NCBI GenBank assembly: GCA_947561585.1
Contig: CANNZV010002560.1
Location: 29,219-93,218, forward strand
Length of the DNA: 64,000 nucleotides
From: Caprella mutica
Taxonomy: Eukaryota > Arthropoda > Malacostraca > Amphipoda > Caprellidae
Direction of reading: 5' to 3'
A program made the translations under genes and the position numbers. Below the pieces are notes generated by a model. That model ran no database searches. It worked only from the letters and a program-made list of their open reading frames with translations, and was not told where the DNA came from. Shown one piece after another: positions 17,412 to 25,377 of the stretch (the first letter of the stretch is position 1; each line of letters begins with the position of its first letter).

Positions 17412-18106
17412 AAATGATTGAATATAACGACCGTGACCAACAGGCGAGCCTTTTGGCAAATAGGGTTGCAGAACAGTTGAAAGATGGTCTGGAAAAGAGT
17501 GGTCAGGCAAGTTTGGCTGTTCCGGGTGGTACTACGCCTGCGCCATTCTTACAAGCCTTGGCTGCAAAAGATCTGGATTGGCAGAATGTCCACATCACAT
17601 TAAGTGATGAACGTCAGGTCAATGCCGATAATGAACGCTCGAATGCAAAACTCCTGAAGGATAACTTTTTGGAGAAGGGCGCACCGGCACAATTTCAGCC
17701 TTTGTTTGAGGGTGATGCCAGTGATGAATCCATGCAACAGATTGCCAGTCGTTTGAATAATGGTTGGCTGCCATTGGGTGTGTGCGTACTGGGGATGGGG
17801 GCAGATGGGCATTTTGCTTCGCTATTCCCTGAGGCTGATCAGCTTGAACAAGGCTTAAACCCAGAAAATCCAGAAGTGGTGATGCCGATTACGGCCGATA
17901 ATATTCCTGAGCCACGTGTGTCTTTAACGCTGTCAGCTATATTGAGTGCAGCACATATCCACTTGTTAATTACGGGCAGCGAAAAGCAGCAGGTATTAAA
18001 CCAGGCCCAGCAGAACGTGAGGACTGGTGATAGTGATGTGATGCTACCGATACAAACTTTGCTTCGTTATGCAGCGAGTAAGCTGATAGTTCATTATACA
18101 AGCTAA
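17408..18106 (+). CDS. pgl: 6-phosphogluconolactonase
   Basis: A 232-residue SugarPB/DevB-type lactonase that hydrolyses 6-phosphogluconolactone to 6-phosphogluconate. The phosphate-binding loop VPGGTTPAPFLQAL lies near residues 37-50, followed by ITLSDERQV and the conserved GMGADGHFASLFP near residue 130, all family signatures. It overlaps zwf by four bases (ATGA), indicating translational coupling. A 126-base gap with a long hairpin separates it from edd. Confidence 0.95.
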   Translation: MKMIEYNDRDQQASLLANRVAEQLKDGLEKSGQASLAVPGGTTPAPFLQALAAKDLDWQNVHITLSDERQVNADNERSNAKLLKDNFLEKGAPAQFQPLFEGDASDESMQQIASRLNNGWLPLGVCVLGMGADGHFASLFPEADQLEQGLNPENPEVVMPITADNIPEPRVSLTLSAILSAAHIHLLITGSEKQQVLNQAQQNVRTGDSDVMLPIQTLLRYAASKLIVHYTS

Positions 18107-18125
18107 GGCCATCTACTTTTTCTAT

Positions 18126-18214
18126 TCAGCAGCATGACAAACCCTATCAGCAGACCCAGGTCTGCTGATAGGGTATCTGAAGCAAAAAAACTTCATTTGT
18201 TGCATGCGCACTTA
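18126..18214 (+). repeat. Dispersed inverted-terminus element, diverged copy D, containing a long hairpin
   Basis: Left end CAGCAGCATGACAAA, right end TTTGTTGCATGCGCACTTA, matching the ends of copies A-C but with a different interior. The interior holds the perfect hairpin 18141-18174. It starts 20 bases after the pgl stop. Confidence 0.5.
18141..18174 (+). repeat. Perfect 16-bp inverted repeat between pgl and edd
   Basis: ACCCTATCAGCAGACC, a two-base spacer, then its exact reverse complement. No T-run follows, so it is not a standard terminator. In the zwf-pgl-edd transcript it would form an extremely stable hairpin, suited to RNA processing, 3'-end protection or partial attenuation. Confidence 0.9.
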
Positions 18215-18232
18215 CCTATCAAAATCAAAATT

Positions 18233-20074
18233 ATGACTACTGAAATAAATAAAGCAATTGCTGCGGTTACTGCACGTATAGAGAAGCGCAGTGAAAGTAC
18301 ACGCCGTGACTATCTGGATGGTATCCGGAAAATGCTGGAGCGTGGAAGAGTTCGTCCACTGAGTTGTGGCAATATGGCACACGCTGTCGCGGCAACACCT
18401 AAGCCAGATAAATTTAGAATTGTTGAGCACTCGGCTGGTAATTTAGGCATTGTCACAGCCTACAATGACATGCTTTCAGCGCACCAGCCTTTTGAAACCT
18501 ATCCGGCTTTAATCAAAGAGGCGGCTCGTGCTGCTGGTGGTAGCGCTCAGGTGGCTGGCGGTGTTCCTGCGATGTGTGATGGTGTAACGCAAGGTCAGCC
18601 TGGTATGGAATTGTCGCTATTCTCGCGTGATGTGATTGCGATGAGTGCCACAATTGGCCTGTCACATAATGTGTTTGATGGGGCTGTATTTCTGGGTGTA
18701 TGTGACAAAATTGTGCCCGGATTAGTCATTGCAGCTGCCACTTTTGGTCATATTCCCTGTGTTTTCCTACCGGCCGGGCCAATGTTATCAGGACTGCCGA
18801 ATAGCGAAAAAGCTAAAGTTCGCCAGCAATATGCCTTGGGTGAAGTGGGGCGTGAAGAGTTGTTACGTGCAGAAATGAGCTCTTATCATGATGCCGGTAC
18901 CTGTACTTTTTACGGTACGGCTAATAGTAATCAGATGTTAATGGAATTTATGGGTTTGCAGCTACCAGGCAGTAGTTTTGTGAATCCGAATACACCGTTA
19001 CGTGATGCTTTGACTGTGGCGGGAACCCAGCGTGTTTTGGCAATGACGGGTAGGGGGAATGGTCAGCCAGCGGTGAATACTAGTGAGGTTTTGACGGCTA
19101 AAGCGTTTGTGAATGGCATGGTCGGTCTGAATGCAACCGGAGGCTCGACTAATCTGGTGTTGCACCTGATGGCGATGGCGCGTGCTGCGGGTATTATCCT
19201 GCGTACTGAAGATATTTCAGATCTCTCCTCTGTCACACCTTTATTGGCGAGGGTTTACCCGAATGGTATGGCTGATGTGAATCACTTTCATGCAGCGGGC
19301 GGACTACAGTTTGTTATTCGTGAGTTGCTGGAAAATGGTTTGTTACATGAAGATGTGCAAACTGTGGCGGGATATGGCTTAAGTCATTATGCTCAGGAGG
19401 CCAGTCTGGGTAGTGATGGCGTTGCGCAATGGGAAGAGGGTGCTGCAATCAGCCATGATAATGAAATACTGCGCCCCTGCCAGGAAGCCTTTCAGAAAAC
19501 GGGTGGTTTAGTGTGTCTGAAGGGTAATCTTGGTGAGTCGGTCATTAAGGTGTCGGCAGTTAAGCCAGACCAGCGCTTGATTGAAGCGCCTGCAAAGATC
19601 TTCCATAATCAGATCGATGTGAAGACAGCTTTTGAAAATGGTGAGTTAGCGGGTGATTTTGTCTGCGTTCTACGGTTTCAGGGGCCACAAGCGAATGGTA
19701 TGCCGGAATTACACAGTTTGACGCCTATCCTGGGTGTGTTACAGGATCGTGGTCAAAAAGTTGCATTGCTCACTGATGGCCGGATGTCTGGTGCCAGCGG
19801 TAAAGTACCTGCTGCGATTCACCTCAGTCCTGAAGCGGCGCAAGGTGGCCCTATTGCAAAAATTCGTGAGGGTGACATGATTCGCCTTAATGCAGAAACC
19901 GGTCAATTAGATGTCTTGGTCGAGGACTTGTTGGAGCGTGATGGGGCCAGTGCTGACTTGTCGGATAATGAAGCTGGTTTAGGGCGTGAGTTATTCAGTG
20001 TATTCCGTCAGGCTGCCGGGCCTGCTGCAACGGGTGGTAATGCTTTATTAAAAGATGTCATAGATAAGGATTAA
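18233..20074 (+). CDS. edd: Phosphogluconate dehydratase
   Basis: A 613-residue IlvD/Edd-family dehydratase converting 6-phosphogluconate to 2-keto-3-deoxy-6-phosphogluconate. The start is placed at the ATG at 18233 because homologous N-termini begin near there; an upstream in-frame GTG/ATG region would read through the hairpin at 18141-18174. Conserved Fe-S and Mg-binding segments are present: MCDGVTQGQPGM, GVCDKIVPG and GTCTFYGTANSNQ, plus GRMSGASGKVPA near the C-terminus. The length is typical. eda follows after four bases, so the two key Entner-Doudoroff enzymes are translationally close. Confidence 0.96.
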   Translation: MTTEINKAIAAVTARIEKRSESTRRDYLDGIRKMLERGRVRPLSCGNMAHAVAATPKPDKFRIVEHSAGNLGIVTAYNDMLSAHQPFETYPALIKEAARAAGGSAQVAGGVPAMCDGVTQGQPGMELSLFSRDVIAMSATIGLSHNVFDGAVFLGVCDKIVPGLVIAAATFGHIPCVFLPAGPMLSGLPNSEKAKVRQQYALGEVGREELLRAEMSSYHDAGTCTFYGTANSNQMLMEFMGLQLPGSSFVNPNTPLRDALTVAGTQRVLAMTGRGNGQPAVNTSEVLTAKAFVNGMVGLNATGGSTNLVLHLMAMARAAGIILRTEDISDLSSVTPLLARVYPNGMADVNHFHAAGGLQFVIRELLENGLLHEDVQTVAGYGLSHYAQEASLGSDGVAQWEEGAAISHDNEILRPCQEAFQKTGGLVCLKGNLGESVIKVSAVKPDQRLIEAPAKIFHNQIDVKTAFENGELAGDFVCVLRFQGPQANGMPELHSLTPILGVLQDRGQKVALLTDGRMSGASGKVPAAIHLSPEAAQGGPIAKIREGDMIRLNAETGQLDVLVEDLLERDGASADLSDNEAGLGRELFSVFRQAAGPAATGGNALLKDVIDKD

Positions 20075-20078
20075 TAGA

Positions 20079-20711
20079 ATGATTTCGACAAAAGAACTCT
20101 GTCAGCAGGTGCCGGTAATCCCGGTATTGGTTGTGAACGAAGTGGCCCATGCCGTCCCATTGGCCGAAACCCTGGTTGAGTCTGGTTTACATGTGCTCGA
20201 AGTGACATTGCGAACATCTGTAGCACTGGATGTGATTTCTGCAATGAGTAAAGTGCCGGGTAGTCTGGTCGGAGCCGGAACGGTATTAACACCAGAAGAT
20301 GTTAAAGCGGTTAAAGCTGCTGGCGCTGCTTTCGCAGTTTCGCCGGGTGCTACTGATGCTTTACTGGCTGCAGCTAAGCAAGAAGGTCTGCCAATACTTC
20401 CTGGTGCAGTTACAGCTTCTGAGGTAATGGCGTTGATGGAAAAGGGTTTTGATACCTTGAAGTTCTTTCCTGCTGAGGCGGCAGGGGGTAGGCCGATGCT
20501 GAAATCTTTACACGGGCCTTTACCTGATGTGAGTTTCTGCCCGACGGGAGGGATTTCTGAGCAAAGTGCAGTGGATTATTTGGCCTTGCCGAATGTACTA
20601 TGTGTCGGCGGTTCATGGGTGACACCGAAGGCGATGGTAGAAACCGGTGACTGGGAAGGTATTGCTCAACTGGCGCGGGCCACGCACTCTCTGAGATCAA
20701 TCGCCAGGTAA
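20079..20711 (+). CDS. eda: KDPG/KHG aldolase
   Basis: A 210-residue class I aldolase that splits KDPG into pyruvate and glyceraldehyde-3-phosphate. The Schiff-base Lys128 is in TLKFFPAEAAGG, the active-site Glu is in LEVTLRT, and GAGTVLTPED is the usual loop. KDPG, its substrate, is also the ligand that releases HexR, tying this gene to the boxes in front of zwf. It starts four bases after edd and ends 98 bases before glk. Confidence 0.96.
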   Translation: MISTKELCQQVPVIPVLVVNEVAHAVPLAETLVESGLHVLEVTLRTSVALDVISAMSKVPGSLVGAGTVLTPEDVKAVKAAGAAFAVSPGATDALLAAAKQEGLPILPGAVTASEVMALMEKGFDTLKFFPAEAAGGRPMLKSLHGPLPDVSFCPTGGISEQSAVDYLALPNVLCVGGSWVTPKAMVETGDWEGIAQLARATHSLRSIAR

Positions 20712-20809
20712 GATTTAGCCGCTAATGTTATTGCAGAAAATCAGGGTTTGCTTTCCGGGCAGGCCCTAAAGAGGTTGCATGTTCCCAATATCTAACAGGT
20801 GGTTTATAT

Positions 20810-21799
20810 ATGACGGAAGCCTTTAGCAGGTTATCTATTGATATCGGTGGTACCAACATACGTCTGGGCCTACTAACAGAAAATTCACTCTCCCCAAAGT
20901 ACATAGATAGTTTTCAGATTAATGACTTCGCTGGTCTGGCAGATGTTATTTCCCTCTACCTTGATAAAGCTCCACACCATGCTATACGCGATGTGGCTGT
21001 GGCTGTGGCTACCCCGGTGATTGGGGATACGGTCAAGCTAACAAACCATGATTGGTGTTTCAAGGTTTCAGAGATTCACCGTCAATTTGGCTTCCGGCAA
21101 CTTAAAGTGATTAATGATTTTACCGCATTGGCATTGTCGATTCCGTGGTTGGAAGCTGGTGAACTCCTAAAATTGGGGGAGGGGGAAGTTGATCCCGGTG
21201 GGGCGATTGCTTTATTGGGTTCCGGGACAGGCCTTGGGGTGTCAGGTTTACTCCAAACTAAAGAGGGTTATTACCCTTTATCAGGTGAGGGTGGGCATGT
21301 ATCGCTGGGGGCGCGGAATGTACGTGAATTGGCTATTTTCTCAGCTTTTTTGGATAAGTATGGGCATATGTCGGCAGAACGCTTATTGTCAGGTACGGGG
21401 CTAACTGAGTTTTATCAGGTTATTTGCCGGCTCGACGGGCTGGATGCCCAGCCATTGAGAGCTGAAGATATATCTAAAAGGGCCATAGAAGAAAGTTGTG
21501 CGAGTTGTGAAGAGAGTATGGCTTTGTTCTGTGAATGGCTGGGTATAGTGGCGTCTAACCTGGTGCTTACGCTAGGTGCCAGTGGTGGGTTGTATATTGG
21601 TGGTGGTATAGTTCCTAAGCTCAGTGACTACTTTGTTCGCTCTGGTTTTTTGGAAAAGTTTGAGTCTAAAGGGCGATTCAGTGGCTTTCTGCAGCAAGTA
21701 CCGGTGTTTGTAATTCAGGCAAATCAACCCACTTTGCGGGGAGCAGCTTATGCACTAGAGCCTCGTTTTGACAAGCTGGGTGTCATTTGCAGAAAATAA
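20810..21799 (+). CDS. glk: Glucokinase
   Basis: A 329-residue ROK-unrelated (E. coli Glk-type) glucokinase phosphorylating free glucose to glucose-6-phosphate. The ATP-binding DIGGTNIRLGLL lies at the N-terminus, VINDFTALALS near residue 100 and LGSGTGLGVSGL near residue 137, with the GEGGHVSLG segment downstream. An AGGTGG site precedes the ATG. It closes the Entner-Doudoroff block and would capture glucose left over from glucan hydrolysis and phosphorolysis. Whether it shares the zwf transcript is unclear because of the 98-base gap. Confidence 0.93.
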   Translation: MTEAFSRLSIDIGGTNIRLGLLTENSLSPKYIDSFQINDFAGLADVISLYLDKAPHHAIRDVAVAVATPVIGDTVKLTNHDWCFKVSEIHRQFGFRQLKVINDFTALALSIPWLEAGELLKLGEGEVDPGGAIALLGSGTGLGVSGLLQTKEGYYPLSGEGGHVSLGARNVRELAIFSAFLDKYGHMSAERLLSGTGLTEFYQVICRLDGLDAQPLRAEDISKRAIEESCASCEESMALFCEWLGIVASNLVLTLGASGGLYIGGGIVPKLSDYFVRSGFLEKFESKGRFSGFLQQVPVFVIQANQPTLRGAAYALEPRFDKLGVICRK

Positions 21800-22090
21800 T
21801 TTGTAGTAAATTTAGGCTTTTGTCTAAGTGTACATGTTTTTAAAAATATTAATTTTTAGGGGTTTTTAACGAAAATAGAGTGCTAATGAAACGTTATATG
21901 TTTTTTTAAATTACGTTAGATAACGTTAAATATTGGGAGGCCTTATGGTATTATGTAATGTTGTGGATTTTTATTGGCGAGTTACTACCGATTGTAAAAA
22001 AAACTTGAGTTCTCTATGTGGGTAATTAATATTGATGAAATAAATAATAATAATGCTGACGCGTAAGGCGTTGGCCAAAACGATACTTTT
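21800..22090. other. AT-rich intergenic region with an inverted repeat, upstream of the GGDEF gene
   Basis: About 290 bases with no gene. TTACGTTA (21911-21918) and TAACGTTAA (21921-21929) form an inverted repeat around GA, and AACGTTA recurs near 21891. This may be an operator for the GGDEF gene; no known motif is recognised. Confidence 0.4.
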
Positions 22091-23299
22091 GTGGGGTTTA
22101 TTTTGCCAATTCTATTCCAGGCTGTCTTGCTGACAGGTATTACCTGTTATTTTCTCTCAGCCTTGCTGTTTGACCTTACACGGGATATGCCGCGCCTCAA
22201 CCCCGGTATTGGGTGGTGGGCACTTTCATCGATTGCGGGTGGAATCGGGTATTTTGGATTATTAATCTACGGTAGCCTGGGCGATGCACAAACGGGTGAG
22301 GCACTTTATAATATTAGCCTGCTTTCGTGGTCGGGATTTCTGTTTGTTGGTATGCAGCAATGGTTGGGGAGACCGTCTTATATCCGCCTTTTGATACCTT
22401 CGTTGGTTTTGGCCACACTGATTGTTGTTCATTATAGTTTCATTAATCCAACGTTTTTCCCCGCAGCCATAACAACGTCTCTTTGTTGTGGCTCTATGAA
22501 TATCTTTATGGCCTGGTGTTTGTGGCGTGATAAAAAGCAGAAGAATCATCGTGACTGGGTGTTGGTCGCTGCTTTGTGTATTAGCGGGATTCATTGGCTG
22601 GACTATCCTTATTTGCGTCACAATGAGACTTTTGGTCCGCTAGGATTCTTGTTATGTGCAATTATATCCTCGACAATTAATATCTTTTTGGCTGCAATGG
22701 TTATTACTCAGTTTAAAACCAGAATGCTTCGATCAGAGCAGAAAGCAATTGATAAAGCCATGCATGACCCACTTACGGGCCTTAAAAATCGTCGTGCCCT
22801 TGACCTGGCTTTTGAACAGACCTCAGAAATAGCCAGGTTGCGAAATCGTCAGGTAGCATTGATTTTTTCTGATTTAGATGGCTTTAAGAAAATCAATGAT
22901 GACTACGGGCATGATATTGGTGACCAGATTCTTATTGCAATTGGCGCCCGAATAAAGGCGATTATACGCCCACATGATATGGCTACGCGACTCGGAGGTG
23001 ATGAGTTTGTTATTATGCTGGGAGATCTTGATCCAAATAATAATGATGACTTAACGCGTTTTATAAGCCGTCTTGTAGAAAATCTTGGGCAGCCTATTTC
23101 CGCTGGAGGTCACTTGCACTCGGTGGGTATAAGTATTGGTGTCGCTACTTACCCTAAGGATGGTGAAAATTTACATGAATTATTGATTGAGTCTGATAAG
23201 TCTATGTATATGGATAAAACGATGAAAAAGGCACAGGTAATGAAGAAGCATGATTTAACTGTAAGGGAAGTTAAAAGTGATTGTGTGGTTTCAGCTTAA
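22091..23299 (+). CDS. Membrane-bound diguanylate cyclase (GGDEF)
   Basis: A 402-residue protein starting at GTG (no strong ribosome-binding site, so the start is uncertain). Residues 1-215 hold about seven hydrophobic segments, a membrane sensor with no recognised name. Residues ~225-390 are a GGDEF domain with an intact catalytic GGDEF at 302-306 and an RxxD inhibitory site (RPHD, 293-296) exactly five residues upstream, the standard product-inhibition spacing. It should therefore be an active, feedback-inhibited c-di-GMP synthase. No EAL domain is present. It follows the glucokinase gene but has its own upstream region, so a link to glucan sensing is only possible. Confidence 0.92.
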   Translation: MGFILPILFQAVLLTGITCYFLSALLFDLTRDMPRLNPGIGWWALSSIAGGIGYFGLLIYGSLGDAQTGEALYNISLLSWSGFLFVGMQQWLGRPSYIRLLIPSLVLATLIVVHYSFINPTFFPAAITTSLCCGSMNIFMAWCLWRDKKQKNHRDWVLVAALCISGIHWLDYPYLRHNETFGPLGFLLCAIISSTINIFLAAMVITQFKTRMLRSEQKAIDKAMHDPLTGLKNRRALDLAFEQTSEIARLRNRQVALIFSDLDGFKKINDDYGHDIGDQILIAIGARIKAIIRPHDMATRLGGDEFVIMLGDLDPNNNDDLTRFISRLVENLGQPISAGGHLHSVGISIGVATYPKDGENLHELLIESDKSMYMDKTMKKAQVMKKHDLTVREVKSDCVVSA

Positions 23300-23363
23300 G
23301 TTCAGCTATTTTTTTACTATAGCCTTACTTCTTTAGAAATGAGTGGGTGAGGTTTTTTTAGGT

Positions 23364-23386
23364 GTTTTATAAGGGGGTTATAAAAC
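23364..23386. promoter_or_regulatory. Perfect inverted repeat upstream of the oxygenase gene
   Basis: GTTTTATAA, GGGGG, TTATAAAAC: a perfect 9-bp inverted repeat 65 bases after the GGDEF stop and 70 bases before the next start. Could be an operator or weak hairpin. Confidence 0.4.
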
Positions 23387-23455
23387 AAATTTATTTTAAA
23401 AATCCATGATTTACTTCTAGTATTACTTTTTTAAAAGTAGTGCAAGGAAAAGGTC

Positions 23456-24322
23456 ATGGACGAATTGTTATGTCTGGAAAAGGTAATTAAGTCCCAGGTA
23501 AAGTTTTCGATCAGTTTGATTAGTGAGCGAAATTATATCGTAGAAACTCGTTCTTCTTTGAGTTTCAATTCACTAAATAGATTATGTAGAGGGGAGATAC
23601 TTGCCCTTCGTATTCCGGCCTTTTTTAGTAAGCCTGAGTGTAAGCAGATTTTGAAAAAATTGAGTGAAAATCATATTCAGCTTGGTAAGTATGATAATGC
23701 GCCAGAACTGGATATATACCGGTTGGGCATGTCACATTTTGAAACCCGCTTTAATCCTTCTCTGGTTGATAAGTATTTTTCTTCTTCTGTACACTTCCCA
23801 AAGGCTTTTAGTCAGCTATGTAGCCCGGTTAAAAGTCCGTTTGAACGGTTGGCATCTGAATTTGAATCAATCTGGCCGGGCGGTGCAGCGCCTCAGATGT
23901 TGGATGAGAAACGTATGATGCCTGGCTTGGTCAGAGTAATTGATGAGAATCAGGTATTTCCTCCGCACCAGGATTTGTTAACCAGAGACTGCCCCTTGCT
24001 ACCGGAAGATGAGCATCCGCTTTCGCAGTTGGCGGTTAATGTGTATTTGCAGAATTTCGAAGAAGGAGGGGAGTTAGAAATATGGGATTATGCGCCGGAT
24101 GATGATGAAGTAAAATCATTGTATACAGGTACCCATGATTTTATCGACAGAGAAAAAATACCTGTTAAAAGTTATCGTATTCGGCCAGAGCCAGGTGATC
24201 TTATTCTCATACAATCAGGGAAGCTGCATGCTGTTCGATCGGGTAGTGGTGGTAAGAGGGTCGCATTTTCCTGTTTTGTTGCAAATAGAGGGGCTGAAAG
24301 ACCGTTGACATACTGGATATAA
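23456..24322 (+). CDS. 2-oxoglutarate/Fe(II)-dependent oxygenase-like protein
   Basis: A 288-residue protein with the iron-binding facial triad of 2OG oxygenases: His171-x-Asp173 in FPPHQDLL and distal His258 in GKLHAVRSG, with a following Arg near 268 that could bind 2-oxoglutarate. The region between carries LAVNVYLQNFEEGGELEIWDY-like beta strands of the jelly-roll core. Homologues include hydroxylases acting on amino acids or peptidyl carriers, and the substrate here is not known. GGAAAAG precedes the ATG. The gene stands alone between a GGDEF gene and a convergent DUF1289 gene. Confidence 0.82.
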   Translation: MDELLCLEKVIKSQVKFSISLISERNYIVETRSSLSFNSLNRLCRGEILALRIPAFFSKPECKQILKKLSENHIQLGKYDNAPELDIYRLGMSHFETRFNPSLVDKYFSSSVHFPKAFSQLCSPVKSPFERLASEFESIWPGGAAPQMLDEKRMMPGLVRVIDENQVFPPHQDLLTRDCPLLPEDEHPLSQLAVNVYLQNFEEGGELEIWDYAPDDDEVKSLYTGTHDFIDREKIPVKSYRIRPEPGDLILIQSGKLHAVRSGSGGKRVAFSCFVANRGAERPLTYWI

Positions 24323-24420
24323 AACAAGCTATCTTTCTGAGTGACAGGATGGATCTTTAGCTTGCTCCCCAAAACTAAATTAAAATATAGAGGGGAGTCA
24401 TATCTATCATAAAGATTCAG

Positions 24421-24669
24421 TTAGATACCCAGGGCATCTAACTGTCTTTGAGGTAGTTTTTCCAGTACCTGTAGTTTTTCTTCCCTATCCATGATCATCC
24501 ATTCACGGATTTCATCGATGCTACGAAAGCAGCCATCACACAGCTCAGTTGTGTTATCGAGTGTGCATAAGCCAATGCAGGGGGAAGGTACCGTTGTGTC
24601 CGGTACCTTGCGATTTATTGTTCTGCGTCGACGGTTGCGAGGCGTGTTGCTTTCGGTAGGTGTTGTCAT
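24421..24669 (-). CDS. DUF1289 small Cys-rich protein
   Basis: An 82-residue protein with the DUF1289 pattern SPCIGLC-x8-CDGC followed by IDEIREW and a basic/acidic helical tail. The four Cys probably bind a metal or Fe-S centre; related proteins are called Fe-S oxidoreductase-like without proven function. The ATG is at 24669; it lies ten bases downstream of the coiled-coil membrane protein gene on the same strand and may be co-transcribed with it. Confidence 0.85.
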   Translation of the reverse strand: MTTPTESNTPRNRRRRTINRKVPDTTVPSPCIGLCTLDNTTELCDGCFRSIDEIREWMIMDREEKLQVLEKLPQRQLDALGI

Positions 24670-24678
24670 TCCACTATT

Positions 24679-25128
24679 TTACTTCTTGAATGAATCTTTT
24701 GTCTCGTCAATTTTTTGTTTAGCATCATCAATCAGTTCTCCGGCATCTTCTTTGAGATCCTCGGCTTTTTGTTTCGCGGTATCGATCAGTTCTCCGGCAT
24801 CTTCTTTAAGGTCTTCGGCAACATCTTCAGCTTTTTCTTTCAACTCTTGTGCGGTTTCTACCGCTTCTTCTTTAAAGTCCTGGATATTTTCGCTGGCTCT
24901 TTCACTGAGATCATCGCTGGCTGAAACGGTTTCAGCAGCAGTAGCTGTGCTTTTACCTAAAAACTGATAGACAGGGCAAAAGCTGATGATTCCGGTGCCC
25001 AATAAAACTATTCCAATCAGTGTTAGCAAATAGCTTTTGGCAAAGAGCAGGCCGATGATTATTAAAACAATACCGGCAGCTATACGAATATTCTTGTCAT
25101 TACGACCTACATTACGGGTGAAATCCAT
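24679..25128 (-). CDS. DUF2892-type membrane protein with a repeated coiled-coil tail
   Basis: A 149-residue protein; the ATG at 25128 is chosen because AAGGAG lies seven bases upstream. Residues 1-70 match the YgaP-like DUF2892 fold (MDFTRNVGRNDKNIRIAAG, then two hydrophobic helices, ending in a CPVYQFLG segment). The C-terminal half is a highly charged helix with a repeat EDLKEDAGELID-x-AKQK, also visible as near-identical DNA, and resembles LEA/YtxH-like or apolipoprotein-like amphipathic helices. It probably sits in the inner membrane with the helix in the cytoplasm; a stress or envelope role is speculative. Confidence 0.75.
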   Translation of the reverse strand: MDFTRNVGRNDKNIRIAAGIVLIIIGLLFAKSYLLTLIGIVLLGTGIISFCPVYQFLGKSTATAAETVSASDDLSERASENIQDFKEEAVETAQELKEKAEDVAEDLKEDAGELIDTAKQKAEDLKEDAGELIDDAKQKIDETKDSFKK

Positions 25129-25377
25129 TGTGTACTCCTTCATGGGGGTAGGGGGTGAGAAATTAACATGCAATATTCTGCAGGGCTTTGTGGATTAGGG
25201 GGCATTTACAGCGGGCTTTGCCTGCTCGGAATATCAGCATGCTGCTTAGTCTTGTTTGTAGCTTAGCAAGTTCATTTTGATAGTGGTATGAAAAGACAAA
25301 AATTATAGGGGGATTACATCTGTGCTCCGTTGACGTTTCAACTGAGGCCAGGGAAGTTCCGGAGGGTTACTTCAACT

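Noticed and set aside
18134..18232. Longer N-terminus for edd
   Set aside because: It would translate the 16-bp hairpin and gives a tail with no similarity to Edd; the ATG at 18233 matches family N-termini.
24491..24967. Plus-strand ORF opposite the DUF1289 and coiled-coil genes
   Set aside because: It is an antisense shadow with a repetitive Ser/Ala composition; the minus-strand proteins have family motifs and ribosome-binding sites.
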